From assembly GCA_964017155.1 (NCBI GenBank), contig OZ024855.1:3268190-3332189 (forward strand): a DNA stretch of 64,000 nt, given 5' to 3'. This DNA is from Oasisia sp. SBJ-2009 (taxonomy: Eukaryota > Annelida > Polychaeta > Sabellida > Siboglinidae). Below the pieces are notes generated by a model. That model was not told the origin of the DNA and ran no database searches. It saw nothing but the letters and a program-made list of their open reading frames with translations. The stretch's first letter is position 1, and every line of letters starts with the position of its first letter. Made by a program: the position numbers and the translations under genes. Below, piece after piece: positions 37,105 to 48,000 of the stretch.

Positions 37105-37563
37105 CAGTTTTCTGCGCATTTGTTATGGCTATAGGTTTCTTGGGTACAGGGATAGTCAGATATTTCCATGGCAGGGACACAGTGTGAGAGCATAGCAAAG
37201 CCTGGAATATGGTAGTGAAAATTATTCTCAACTGATCCGCACACGTCTTTAACACTTTGGTTTTCACTCCATGAGGACTTGATGTTTATGGAGAAAGGTT
37301 TAATAAACTCATTATCATGAAGTTCAACGTGTTTGTCACAGAGCTGTACATTCACCACTAAAATCGTTCACATCAAATGCATGAAAAACGGCTAAGTTCA
37401 TGTGCTGCAGAAACAGAGTCATTAGTATGGTACACCAGGTTGGATAACTTCTGGGGTCAATAGTTAAAAAGGTTCTATGTGGAATGTCTTATTTAGCTAC
37501 CAGGTATATATCAGAGTAAAAATATGTATGCACCGTACCTTCTAGTGCGGCAGCCGTGTGAGT

Positions 37564-37719
37564 TTATTCACACCGAGGAATGTTGCAGTATTCCCAGGGC
37601 ACGTCTGGGTCGGTCGTGTAGCACCAGGGCGCTGAGCGGACGCACTCACTCGGGGTGTTGACGACGTTGTTGCTGCAGTAGTTTGCTCTGCCTCCAGCGG
37701 CGCAGTCGTGTTTATGAGG
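37564..37719 (-). CDS. LRR-kringle gene copy B, exon 3 (C-terminal half of kringle and stop)
   Basis: This 156-bp exon has an acceptor TTCCTTACAG and starts in phase 0 with Pro-His. It encodes PHKHDCAAGGRANYCSNN, then SAPWCYTTDPDVPWEYC and NIPRCE, then TAA. The NYC, PWCYT.D and W.YC.IP.C signatures are diagnostic of kringle C-terminal halves. With exon 2 the kringle has eight cysteines, the six canonical ones plus a pair (DCAAGG and SEC) that could form an additional disulphide. It is the same length as the pseudogene exon at 23678-23833. Two independent copies with identical boundaries support the gene model. Confidence 0.9.
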   Translation of the reverse strand, partial: PHKHDCAAGGRANYCSNNVVNTPSECVRSAPWCYTTDPDVPWEYCNIPRCE

Positions 37720-38254
37720 CTGTAAGGAAAGAATCGAATAGTTGGTAACAAAGTACAGCAGACTGCCATGTGGCCGTCTGAATTTTCCATTACGTTATTT
37801 TGAAGTATTAAAACAACAAATAGTTTAATACTGTAACTTATTTTTAAGAAGTTGTTGCCGTTGTCAGAATCACATATACACTTATTTAGATGTTAAATAT
37901 CCGACGATATCTAAATCTTGATAAAGACAAAATTATCAGCACGAAATACGCAAAGAAGAATTAAGCTGACCAACGAAATTACAGGATTTAACAAGATTAC
38001 CACTTAGAGAATCAACTCTAGAAGGCAAGTTCATAAGCAAGCGCTTTGGCTTATCGAGAGTCCCAACTATCTATCTACGAGTATCCCTCCCTTCTGATGT
38101 ATATGTCAATTATATGTTTAGGCATATTAACACTACTCGCATCTATACAATCAGCTGTTCCATTCATTTATTGTTTCATTTATTTATTCTTCCATTCATT
38201 TACTGTTCTGTGTGAAAATGAGACTTCCCATATCTAGTCTACACTGCTTCTTTG

Positions 38255-39190
38255 TTAATGTAACTTCATGTCCTCTAGTCCTTCTCTCTTCCTTAACCGA
38301 GAAATAATATTTCTGTCAATATTTTCATACCCATTCAATAGTTTAAACACTTCTGTCTGATCTCCTCTCAATATCCTGGTCTCTAGTGTTTCTAAACCAC
38401 ATTCTCTTAGACGCATTTCATATCTAATATCCCTGATTTTGGTATCATTTTGGTTGCTCTCCTTTGTACTATTTCTATCATATAAATATCCTTCTTGTAA
38501 TATGGCTTCCATGCGTGTACACTATTCTAAATAAGGCCTAATTACTGATTAGTAGCTTAAGTAGTAATATTTGATTTTGCATTTTGTCCGAGGCTTTTTT
38601 AAATCTAAGTAGATTATATCTACTGGTGATATATTCCAAAAAACATAACATACTTGTTAAGCATGACCTTGCTTTTAGAAAGCCATGCTGAGATGGGTTT
38701 ATTAACTTATGTTTAACAAGAAAATCAATCAAATCATATTTAATTAGACTTTCTAATAGTTTGCAAATCACCGATATTAAACTCACTGGCCTATTATTAC
38801 CTAATTAATTGATCGAAACTTTTTAAAATAATGATATGATGTTTGCTTCTTTCCATTCTAACGGAACTACTACCTCCCTTAATGACACATTGGACACGGA
38901 CACGTTGCAAGTGGAATGCTAATTTGTTCTACAATTTCCAATAGTCATGTGGAAGGAATCCCACCCACTCCAGGTTATTAATTATCCTTCATATTCCTTA
39001 CTTTCTTAGCGACCATTAGTAAGGTTGCAATTAGTTGTTCTAAATAGTCTGATTCTCTCCCCACGAATTTAACCTTTGGTGCTGGCAATGACCTAATATT
39101 TCTCTGATAAACACCGAACTAAAATACTCATTTGGGTTTTCTGCCATTAAGCATCTCTCTGTTATTATGTTTCCAAAAGATAGCAAACTA
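38255..39190 (-). mobile_element. Decayed CR1-like LINE fragment, copy B
   Basis: Minus-strand pieces include VICKLLESLIKYDLIDFL, SQHGFLKARSCLTSMLCFLE, and the C-terminal RDIRYEMRLRECGLETLETR and LLNGYENIDRNI. The region between the two is missing. It lies in the intron between kringle exons 2 and 3, on the gene's own strand. The copy A equivalent starts at position 1 of the window. 37720-38254 has no recognisable gene. Confidence 0.82.
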
Positions 39191-39330
39191 TATAACAGAA
39201 ACAGTGGGTGCTATTGAATGAACATCATTGAAATATAAAACACACTTGGCGCACGCATTACAACATTTTAGTATCATGTTTGACAAGAAACTTTGTACAA
39301 ATTATTCGTTAAGCTTGACAAGTAGGCTAC

Positions 39331-39434
39331 CGTTTGTGAATTCCAGTGTTGACACATCCGACCTGACTTGGTCGAGTGGGCAAGTCCGCGATAGTCGCGA
39401 CCGTCAGCAGTTAGCAGACACTCCGTTTGGGTAC
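39331..39434 (-). CDS. LRR-kringle gene copy B, exon 2 (N-terminal half of kringle)
   Basis: A 104-bp exon with acceptor GTTATAG and donor GTAGCC. It completes the phase-1 Gly codon from exon 1 and ends exactly between codons. It encodes GTQTECLLTADGRDYRG, then HSTKSGRMCQHWNSQT. Joined to exon 3 it gives CQHWNSQTPHKH, the usual place of the intron inside kringles. The kringle occupies residues 526-605 of the predicted 606. Confidence 0.9.
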
Positions 39435-39510
39435 CTATAACATAGATAAATATACGCGCCACTGTCATCTTTAAAACATTCCGTACAGTCGTAATTGAAC
39501 TAGTTACTTA

Positions 39511-39930
39511 ATGGAACTTCAAAAACTACAAGAACTAGACGACATCGAAACTATCCCAGACATGATCCAACAAAGCGCGTCAAGAGTAGCTAAGGTAATC
39601 ACTAAACCACTGAAAGCCAGGATATCGTCATCAACACAAGCCCTCATGATGAAACGACGAGAAATATTGGAAAACGGCAACGATAAACAACTAATAGAGT
39701 AAGCAGAAATGTGCAAGACCATCAAATCGAAAACAAGAGAGGCCGGGAAATGAAACCAAGAGATCACAGGAGGAATGATCATGGCATCAAAGAGTCTGAA
39801 GAAAGTCAGAAGAACGCAGAAGCTAGGCCAAGACACACAGATCCCACTGGAAAAGCAGGGTAGAGAAATCCATGATCTAGACAAGATCATAGAACGAACA
39901 CAGGAATTCAACACCGAGCTATAACAAGCT
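39511..39930 (+). mobile_element. RTE-like retrotransposon linker fragment, copy B
   Basis: This is the counterpart of 1084-1500: ALMMKRREILENG, then in shifted frames SLKKVRRTQKLGQD and IHDLDKIIERTQEF. Broken and lacking catalytic domains. It lies antisense in intron 1 of the LRR-kringle gene. A short AACTGTGACGTATTAGTTGT word, shared with the promoter repeats, follows at about 40080. Confidence 0.55.
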
Positions 39931-40789
39931 AGCAGCCGCACAAACAATGGTGAAACTTCTGGGTAAGATAAAAAAAAACAGACGTGATTGAGATGTAAGA
40001 AGCAGCATGCTGAGGCCTTTGCCCATCCAAGAGAAACTATGGCTACACAATGATGGTGATTGTATAGATTACATGCAAACTAACTGTGACGTATTAGTTG
40101 TGCTATACCAAAGTGACAGAAGCTGATGTTGCACACATTCATAATACTAAAAAGCAAAACAGGCGTCACACATCTGTTCGTTCGACCGGTGGCTGGGTAT
40201 TTGAAAACAATAATGAAGTTCACCCATTACTGATTACAGATTGTTTAGTCTGTTTTACCCGGTGTAATGCCAATTCTATTTTTGACGATTAAAAAATGAC
40301 AAGTGTGCATTTTAACATTAAACTGGTTGTGCATACTAGCTAAACTATTAACACGTTGCACGTCATATTCTTCATATATAAGAACCAAATTGGCGTTGGG
40401 CAAACGAATTGATTGGGCAACTTTAGTGTTACTATGGATGCGTGTGGCTTATTTTAAATTGAAGGTTTTTTGGTGTTATGTCCAACATATGGCCAAAATA
40501 GTTTTCTCGAGTCAGGCATGAACGATATTAGAGTCATCTTTACCTACCGTAAACAGGGCCAGGCCCAGCTGTAGTTAATTAGGGTTTGTTAGGGACACAC
40601 CTCCGAGCGGAAAGGGCGCAGGCGCGCAAAACTTGATTTGTTCCGCTTGACTTGGACTGCAGCACACACGCTAAATTACATGCACACACACAGACCCGTC
40701 GTATGCAATAGCCAAAATTGGCGTCATACGACGTTCCCGATTTAGATTCAGAAAGCAGCAGTGACATGATGGACACAGGCGTAGGCGAG

Positions 40790-40870
40790 GCGCTGTAGCG
40801 CAGTAGCGAGAACGTCGGACTCTCTACCAAGAGGACCCGATTTCAATCCTATCTCTCTAGTCGCAGCTTG
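40790..40870 (+). mobile_element. tRNA-like SINE head
   Basis: GCGCTGTAGCGCAGTAGCG resembles an A box region and CGATTTCAATCC a B box, spaced as in tRNA-derived SINEs. The element lies inside the 1.5-kb intron segment absent from copy A. No body or tail could be delimited, so it may be a truncated copy. 40423-40789 and 40871-40993 show nothing else recognisable. Confidence 0.45.
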
Positions 40871-40993
40871 GACAACTTAGGTCATGGTATGTTGTTCCAA
40901 TTTATTCAGGTGTGTAATTGGTACCTGGCAGTGGTGGTTATTTCTGTACGACTATAGGCGTGAAGATTATAATCTTCACGCATTGATTGCAGT

Positions 40994-41036
40994 CAGGGGC
41001 GTCGATCCGGTTTTTAAAGTGGTGGACGGTGGACCA

Positions 41037-41086
<50 letters not shown>

Positions 41087-41893
41087 CCTGAAATTCATAT
41101 AACTATTTTTATTAAATATAAAACATAATTCATTGTTGGTCTGGTGCTAATTATTCTAAAATAAACAAAGGCCTTTATGTTATGCTAGTTAAAGTAGTTA
41201 TGTTGGCTACATATATTTGAATGGGGGGGCCATGGCTCACCCCAGTGCCTGAACATTTGGAGGGTAGACTTTGGACCCATAACTGTTTGCCTGATTCACA
41301 GAGTGACAACACCGACTTATGGGCATATAAGTCCGTGGTGACAAGATGCAGAGGTTACAGGGGTGGCTGTGTAGGAGTTCCCAATTCCACCATTTGGCAA
41401 ACAAATTTGTCATCACTCAAATGGGATAAAAGTACATAAAGTGCAGGAATTCGCTGGTTACGTTGTAGGCGATATAAGTATCCACCAGAGCGACAAGGCT
41501 GCAATCCAAGGGGTGACAGGGCAAATAAAAATGAATAATCTATAATGTGCTTGATGGCTAGTGCCTATTAATATATCAACACAAGGGTGCACATTGACAG
41601 AGCCCGGCATGATGAATATTTACTGGACTAAGATCAAGTTGCGGCCAACCAAGCAATTTATCTAGTAATTTTCCACTGGGTAGTCGGAAGTTTATATCTG
41701 TACTCGTATATTAATTTTACTACTAGACCGATGTAGGGTTTTTAAGAGAGAGGAGTGATCAGTCTCGCTATATGCCTGTAAATTTGTTTTTATGGACAGA
41801 AAAAGTGGGGGGGGGGGACATTTCCTATGCTGTCCCCCTCAGGCTGAATAATGGGGGACGTGTTCCTTCGTCCCCCACCGATCGACACCCATG
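40994..41893 (-). mobile_element. Complete 900-bp TIR element, non-autonomous
   Basis: Ends are CAGGGGCGTCGATCCGGT and, on the other strand, CATGGGTGTCGATCGGTG, an imperfect inverted repeat. The interior matches the elements at 16197-17222 and 59747-60804 in opposite orientation, including the words CAACAATGAATT-like near its (AT)n and GGACCCATAACTG. It carries one (AT)n array (41039-41084) close to one end. There is no transposase. Flanks do not show a clear target duplication. Confidence 0.65.
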
Positions 41894-42130
41894 CTGTTAA
41901 GAACTTCGCAATCCTACATTTTAGCAAAGGTATTTGTCATCACTCAAATGGGAATACGTTACACAAAGTGCAGGAATCTGCCGCTTCTGTCGTAGGCGAT
42001 AAGCATCAAGTAGGCGAGGGGTGAAAGAGAAACAGAAATTTCATAATTTATAATGTCTTTGATGGTTAGAACTTACTAATAATATCAACACAGGGATGCA
42101 AACTGGTAGAGCCCAGCAGCGGCTCAGCCC
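41894..42130. repeat. Partial second copy of the TIR family
   Basis: CATCACTCAAATGGGA, AAAGTGCAGGAAT and CTTTGATGGTTAGAAC resemble 41402-41610 in the adjacent complete element. Only the right half of this fragment remains in copy A (1998-2120). Confidence 0.55.
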
Positions 42131-42487
42131 GGTGTCGCGCTTACATTTTCCCGATCGTTATAAACTTTGCGATTGACGTTTCTGCGCATGCGCGATAAAT
42201 GTAATATCACCAATGTGCATCGAAACGACAAAGCATTTTTGATGTAATGCCATGGGCTGTTCGTTAACTCTCCTGTGATGATTACTGTGAAGAGTTACTT
42301 AAACTGTCGTTCAATACAATAACATCTTACGTTTGTTTAAATCACTGTCACGGATCATGGCGCAGTATAGTCACGTGATTTACGCTTGCTCATAAAACCA
42401 TGCCTCAAAACTTGGGAGAGAGGGAGGGAGGGAGATAGAGAGAGATAGAGAGATAGGGACGGAGGTGGAGAATATATCGAAGGGATA

Positions 42488-42541
42488 AATATATATATCA
42501 TAATATTATATATATTCATATATATATATACATATATATAC

Positions 42542-42619
<78 letters not shown>
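42488..42619. repeat. (AT)n microsatellite at the 5' end of LRR-kringle intron 1, copy B
   Basis: Imperfect AT/CATA to 42543, then pure AT to 42619. It starts 15 bp past the exon 1 donor on the minus strand. It is slightly shorter than its copy A equivalent. Confidence 0.95.
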
Positions 42620-42621
<2 letters not shown>

Positions 42622-42635
42622 CACAATGCAAATAC

Positions 42636-44196
42636 CTGCATTAGTTGTGTTGTCTGTATTGCACCGGGAGACATCGTACGATGTAACAGATTGATTTCTG
42701 GCAGTTGGCGGACTTGAGCACACACCATGTACTGTCAGTTTCGTCGTCTGTAGCCAGGCCAGTTTACAATCACACATCAGCAGGTTGCTGGTAAGGTTCA
42801 TGTACGTTAGAGGTGACATGTGGCTCACAAGGTTGGCATTCAGTGACTTCAGGCGATTGTCATTCAAATCCAATTGCAACAATTTACGACAACCAAGGAA
42901 CACATCATCGGGGATCGTCTCGAGTTGGTTGTGATCTAGATTCAACCACCCAAGACGTGACAAGTGACTGAACGTGGAGTGGCTGAGTGTTTTCAGGCGG
43001 TTGTTTGACAGATATAAGAGCCATAGCTGACTGAGTCCATTGAACGTTTCACCAGGAATCGTTTCAAGTTCGTTGTGTCCAAGTTCCAGCATCCCCAGAT
43101 TTGACAAGTCACTAAACACGGTGTTTCTGAGTTCTCTCAGGCGGTTTCCATCCAGAGCTAGCCAGTACAACCGCCTGAGACCATCAAAGGTTTCGTAATG
43201 GATCGTCTCAAGCTGATTGTTGGAAAGGTACAGATCCCTCAGTCGTGACAACTGACTGAATACAGTTCGGCCCACTCTAGTCAGACGGTTATTTGACAAG
43301 CCTAGCCAGGTCAGGTGACTGAGACCATCGAAGGCTCCATCGTGTATCGTCTCCAGCTGATTGTCTTCTACCTTTAGGTACCTCAGACGTGACAGCTGAC
43401 TGAATACGGTTCGGCTCACTGACGTCAGACGGTTCGCTGACAAATATAGACTTGTAAGCTGTTTGAGACCATCGAAGGCTCCATCGTGTATCGTCTCCAG
43501 CTGATTGTCTTTTAGCTTTAGGTACCTCAGACGTGACAGCTGACTGAATACGGTTCGGCTCACTGACGTCAGACGGTTCGCTGACAAATCTAGACTTGTA
43601 AGCTGTTTGAGACCATCGAAGGCTCCATCGTGTATCGTCTCCAGCTGATTGTTGTCTATTTTCAGGGTCTCCAGACGTGGCAAGTGACCGAACGTTCTCT
43701 GGCTTACTGTCTTCAGGTGATTGTTTGACAGGTCAAGCTCTCTTAGCTGCTCAAGTCCACCGAAAGCATCGTCGGGAATTGTCTTTAGTGTGTAACCTAT
43801 CCATAGGGATTCAAGTTCATTTCCAACACCCGAGAACGCCCCCGGGTCCAAAGACATTTCACCTTTAAAATCGACTTGTATTCTCTTAGCATTCAATTTT
43901 TTGAAGGCCTCTGTTTGTATTGTCAAACTTGACGATGTCGATTCGCCATGTATAAGTACTGTATTATAGACCTTGTCGGAGGGTAGGAACGACGGTACCT
44001 GGGAGTGGTCGCCATCCAAGTCACAGTAGATCTTCTCAAACGATGTACAGTTGCAGCGTTGATCATCAGCGACAGCACAGTTTGCGTGAGTGATCGGCAC
44101 GAGGGCCGCTACCAGCGCCGCGATCAACAGCCATTGCCGTGGCTCCTCAGACACGTCACCACGCCGCACTCCCGGCTTAGCAGTCGACCCAACCAT
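42636..44196 (-). CDS. LRR-kringle receptor-like protein, copy B, exon 1 (signal peptide, LRRNT, LRRs, LRRCT)
   Basis: Exon 1 runs from the ATG at 44196 to a CAG|GTATTT donor at 42635. With exons 39331-39434 and 37564-37719 it gives a 606-residue predicted secreted protein with all three exons in the window. A hydrophobic core (22-35) precedes the first cysteine at residue 40, so cleavage after Ala38 is likely. LRRNT has Cys40, 48, 50 and 58. About 15 LRRs follow, then LRRCT beginning [10 protein letters not shown]-glycosylation sequons include NCT, NLT, NQS and NTT. LRRs 5 and 7 both begin LRYLK and their 144-bp modules are near-identical, unlike in copy A. No transmembrane segment or GPI-type tail is seen, as the protein ends at the kringle. 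The ligand is unknown. Intron 1 holds RTE and TIR fragments. Confidence 0.92.
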
Positions 44197-44320
44197 CGTC
44201 ACTTGGCGGTGTCTCGATGTTAGTCGTCGTTTGGCGAACAGTTTCTTTTCACCTGCGTGTGTCTTGTGGGTTGTGCTTCCTTGTCGTGCCTGTGTATACC
44301 TTGCCGACTGTCACTCAATG
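44197..44320 (-). promoter_or_regulatory. Conserved 5' leader and proximal upstream region, copy B
   Basis: Almost identical to 4231-4350 and similar to the inverted pseudogene leader at about 61660-61774. Probable 5' UTR and proximal promoter; the transcription start is not identified. Confidence 0.5.
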
Positions 44321-44371
44321 TCATAAACCAGAGCATTTAACTCGTCGCCTAGACACCATTAAATTACTCAT

Positions 44372-44670
44372 GAAGTTATAACAAGTTAGCGTTGTTGTAT
44401 CGACAGTCGAGAGAAGGACATCGTCCTCTTAATGATCTAATTTATATGCAAACTGACTATGACGTATTAGTTGTGCTATAATATTTGTCGTGAACTCATA
44501 ACAAGTTAGCGTTGTTGTATCGACAGTCGAGAGAAGGGCATCGTCCTCTTAATGGTTTAATTTATATGCAAACTGACTATGACGTATTAGTTGTGCTACA
44601 CTTTTAGTCGTGAAGTCATAACAAGTTAGCGTTGTTGTATCGACAGTTGAGAGAAGCAGTGCGTCGGCAA
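44372..44670. repeat. 120-bp promoter-proximal tandem repeat, copy B (about 2.5 units)
   Basis: Units start at 44372, 44492 and 44612. Each has CAAGTTAGCGTTGTTGTATC and the first two end with GACGTATTAGTTGTGCTA. Copy A has only the first and last. This single extra unit explains the 119-120-bp jump in offset between the two copies here. Confidence 0.85.
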
Positions 44671-44754
44671 GTGTAAAGGAAGCATATGTTTGGGTATATT
44701 CTTTGCCAAAAAATAAAAAAATATCTATATAGTATATAGAAGTTTAAAACCCTT

Positions 44755-45022
44755 GTTGCCATTTTTATATTTGGTCCCATAGTGATTTAGAGGCCATTTA
44801 AAAAATGTCCGCCAAATATGATTTCGAAATAACTGTGGTGTGTGTATGTATGTTCTATAGAACACTGATTTCAAATAAACAATGTTTGGAATTTTCCGGC
44901 TTCCGCGTCGGAAATGTAGATGTTTGGAGGCAACAATTTAAAGATAGCTCTTAGATATTTTGTAAAACGGACAGTTTTGACAAATTCAAACATTGGTTTA
45001 TTGATTTCGAAATTACGCCGTA
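44755..45022. repeat. Dispersed repeat family 'TTTGGTCCCATAGTG', member 1, copy B (left part)
   Basis: Same repeat as 4670-5100, interrupted at AAATTACGCCGTA by the RTE element and continuing at 48178-48330. Confidence 0.75.
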
Positions 45023-48000
45023 CTTACTTACTTCGCTCGGAGCACAGGCCATCGACTAAGGAACGCCACTGTTTTCTGTCTGTGGCCATCTTCTCCATTT
45101 CTTTCCGGGTGTACCCCATCTCTTTTGTATCTTTTTCTGTGTCTCTCTGCCAGGTGTTTCGTGGCCTACCTCTTCTTCTCTTCCCTGGGGGATTCCATGT
45201 GATGGCTTGACGGGTGATTGATTATGGTGGTTTCCTTAGTGTATGTCCTATCCACCTCCATTTTCTCTTCTTTATTTCATTTTCTATGGGTAGTTGCTTG
45301 GTTGTTTTCCAGAGTGTGGTGTTCGGTACCTTGTCTGTCCACTTCAAGTGTAGTATTCTGCGCAGGCATTTGTTGATGAAGGTCTGTATTTTCTTTAGTG
45401 TCTTCTGTGTGGTTCGCCATGTCTCCGCTCCGTAGAGCAAAACTGCCTTCACATTTGAGTTAAACAATCTCAGCTTGGTGTTAATTTTGATTCGTTTTGC
45501 TCTCCAAATTTTTCTCAACATGATGAATGCCACTCTTGCTTTCTGGATTCTTGCTTTGACGTCTTCTTCTGTCCCTCCAGTTTTGTTTATTGTACTGCCC
45601 AGGTATGTGAATGCATCTGTCTCTTCCAGTGGCTCTCCGTTCAATGTAATGGGGTTGTTGTTCTTTGTGTTGGCTTTCATAGTCTTTGTCTTGCTTCTGT
45701 TAATGTTGAGTCCAAGCTGTGTTGACACTGTGTTTAGCTGCTCTGTTTTTTCCTGCATCTGTTTATGGCTGTGTGAGAGGAGAGCGAGGTCATCCGCAAA
45801 GTCCAGGTGCTCCAACTGGCTCCATGGTGTCCACTGGATCCCATTTCTTCTATTTTTTTAGTCTTTTTCATGATCCAGTCTATGGCGAGCAGGAATAGGA
45901 AAGGTGACAGAAGACATCCTTGCCTCACACCTGTCTTCACCATGAAGGAGTCTGTTAGTTGTCCTGCATGAATGACCCTGCATGCCATGTCTTCATAACT
46001 ACTTCTTATCAGAGATATAAATTTCTCAGGTATCCCGTAGTGCTGTAGGAGTTTCCACAGCGTGTCTCTGTCAAGGCTATCAAATGCTTTCTCGTAGTCA
46101 ACGAAGTTTATATACAGTGATGAGTTCCATTCCATGGATTGTTCGACAATGATTCTCAGTGTTGCAATTTGGTCGGTGCAGGATCTGTCTTTCAGGAAGC
46201 CAGCTTGGTGGTCTCTGAGCTTGGCATCTACACCTGTCTTCAGTCTGTCCAAGATTATTCTGTTGAGGACCTTTCCGGGTACTGATAGGAGCATTATCCC
46301 TCTATAGTTCTTACATTCTTGCATATCGCCTTTCTTTGGGAGCTTCACAGGGTACCCTTCTTTCCATTCCGTTGGTATTTCTTCTTGTTCCCATATCTTC
46401 CCGAATAGGTCATGCAGTATCTCGGTGGAGGTCTCTATGTCAGCCTTGATTGCCTCTGCAGGAATTTTGTCTGGGCCGGAAGCTTTCCCTCTCTTCATGT
46501 GATGAATGGCTTTCTCAATTTCTGCCTTACTTGGTCTTTCGCAGTTTATCTGGAGTACTTCTTCCGCTGGTGCGATGTCTGGAGGGTTCTGAGGTGGTGG
46601 CCGGTTTAGCAGTTCTTCAAAATGTTCCCTCCATCTCTTCAACTGGTCTTCATCACTGGTAAGTACATTGCCATTCTTATCTTTGATGGGTCTGTCTGTG
46701 TTCTTGTACTTTCCTGCTAATTTTCTTGTTACATCATACAGTTGTTTCATGTTTCCTTGGGCTGATGCATCCTCTGCTTCTTTGGTTAGGTCTTCAATGA
46801 AGTTTGCCTTGTCTGTTTTTACGCTGTTCTTGACTGCTCTGTTTGCCTCTGTATACTCTTCCTGTGCTGCTGCTTTTGCTGCTCTCGTTCGGCTGTTGTT
46901 AACTGCACCTTTCTTTTCCTTCCTCACTTGCACTTTGTTGACAGTCTCTGCAGAAATCCAGTCTTTTTGTTGGTATTTCTTCTTTCCCAGAACTTCGCTG
47001 CATGTGCTGGTCCACATCTCCTTGATCTGTTGCCATTGTGTGTCTATGTCCATGTTTCCTTCATCAAGGATATCTTGTAGGGCTTCGTATTTGTTTCTGA
47101 CTGTAAGTCGGAAGGTCTCTGTTGTCACCCTTTCCTGTAGGAAGTCCACATTGTACTGTGTTCTGGTGCTCCGCTTGACTTCTCTCTTCTTTAGCTTCAT
47201 CTTCATTCTGGCCAGCACTAGATGGTGGTCTGAGGCTGCATCTGCCCCTCTCTGCACTCTTACATCCTGCATTGATCTTCTGAACTTCCGTCCTATGCAG
47301 ATATGGTCTATTTGATTTTCTGTCCTGTGGTCCGGTGATACCCAGGTTGCCTTGTGAATCCTGCGATGCGGGAACACGCTGCCTCCGATGATCATATTGT
47401 TAAATGCACAAAAGGCGGCCAACATCTCGCCATTTTCATTCATTTTGCCAAGTCCCTGTCTGCCCATGACTTCTTCGTACCCGCTGTTGTCTGATCCGAT
47501 TTTGGCGTTCAAGTCTCCCATGAGTATTGTCATGTCCTTCTCCTTCAGTTTGTCACACAATGTCTGCAGTTTGTTGTAAAAGTCTTCTTTTGTTTCTTCG
47601 TCCTTGTCGTTTGTGGGTGCGTAACACTGAATGATGTTGAGCTTGATGTTTTCTTTCTTTGTTTTGAACGAAGCATAGATGATCCTTGGTCCCGCTGCTT
47701 CCCAGTTAATGAGAGCATTCTGTGCCTCATGTGACAACATGAGTGCCACGCCTTCTGTATGATGTGCATCTTCCTCTTCATGCCCCGAATAGAGAATCAT
47801 TCCTCCCGTATTCAGTCTGACTTGCCCTGACTGTGTCCACCTTGTTTCACATAGCCCTAGTACTGTGATGTTGTAGGCCCGTCGTTCCCTTGCTATTTGG
47901 GCTGCTTTGTTTGTTTCGAACATGGTTCTCACATTCCATGTTCCGATTTTTGAGATTTTCTTGGAAGATAAGAAGGGTATCGGCGATGTAGCTTCCTTAC

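Noticed and set aside
37542..37790. 82-codon minus-strand frame over the kringle exon (also 23616-23915)
   Set aside because: Out-of-frame or antisense shadow; the correct frame shows the NYC, PWCYT and IPRCE kringle signatures with a splice acceptor.
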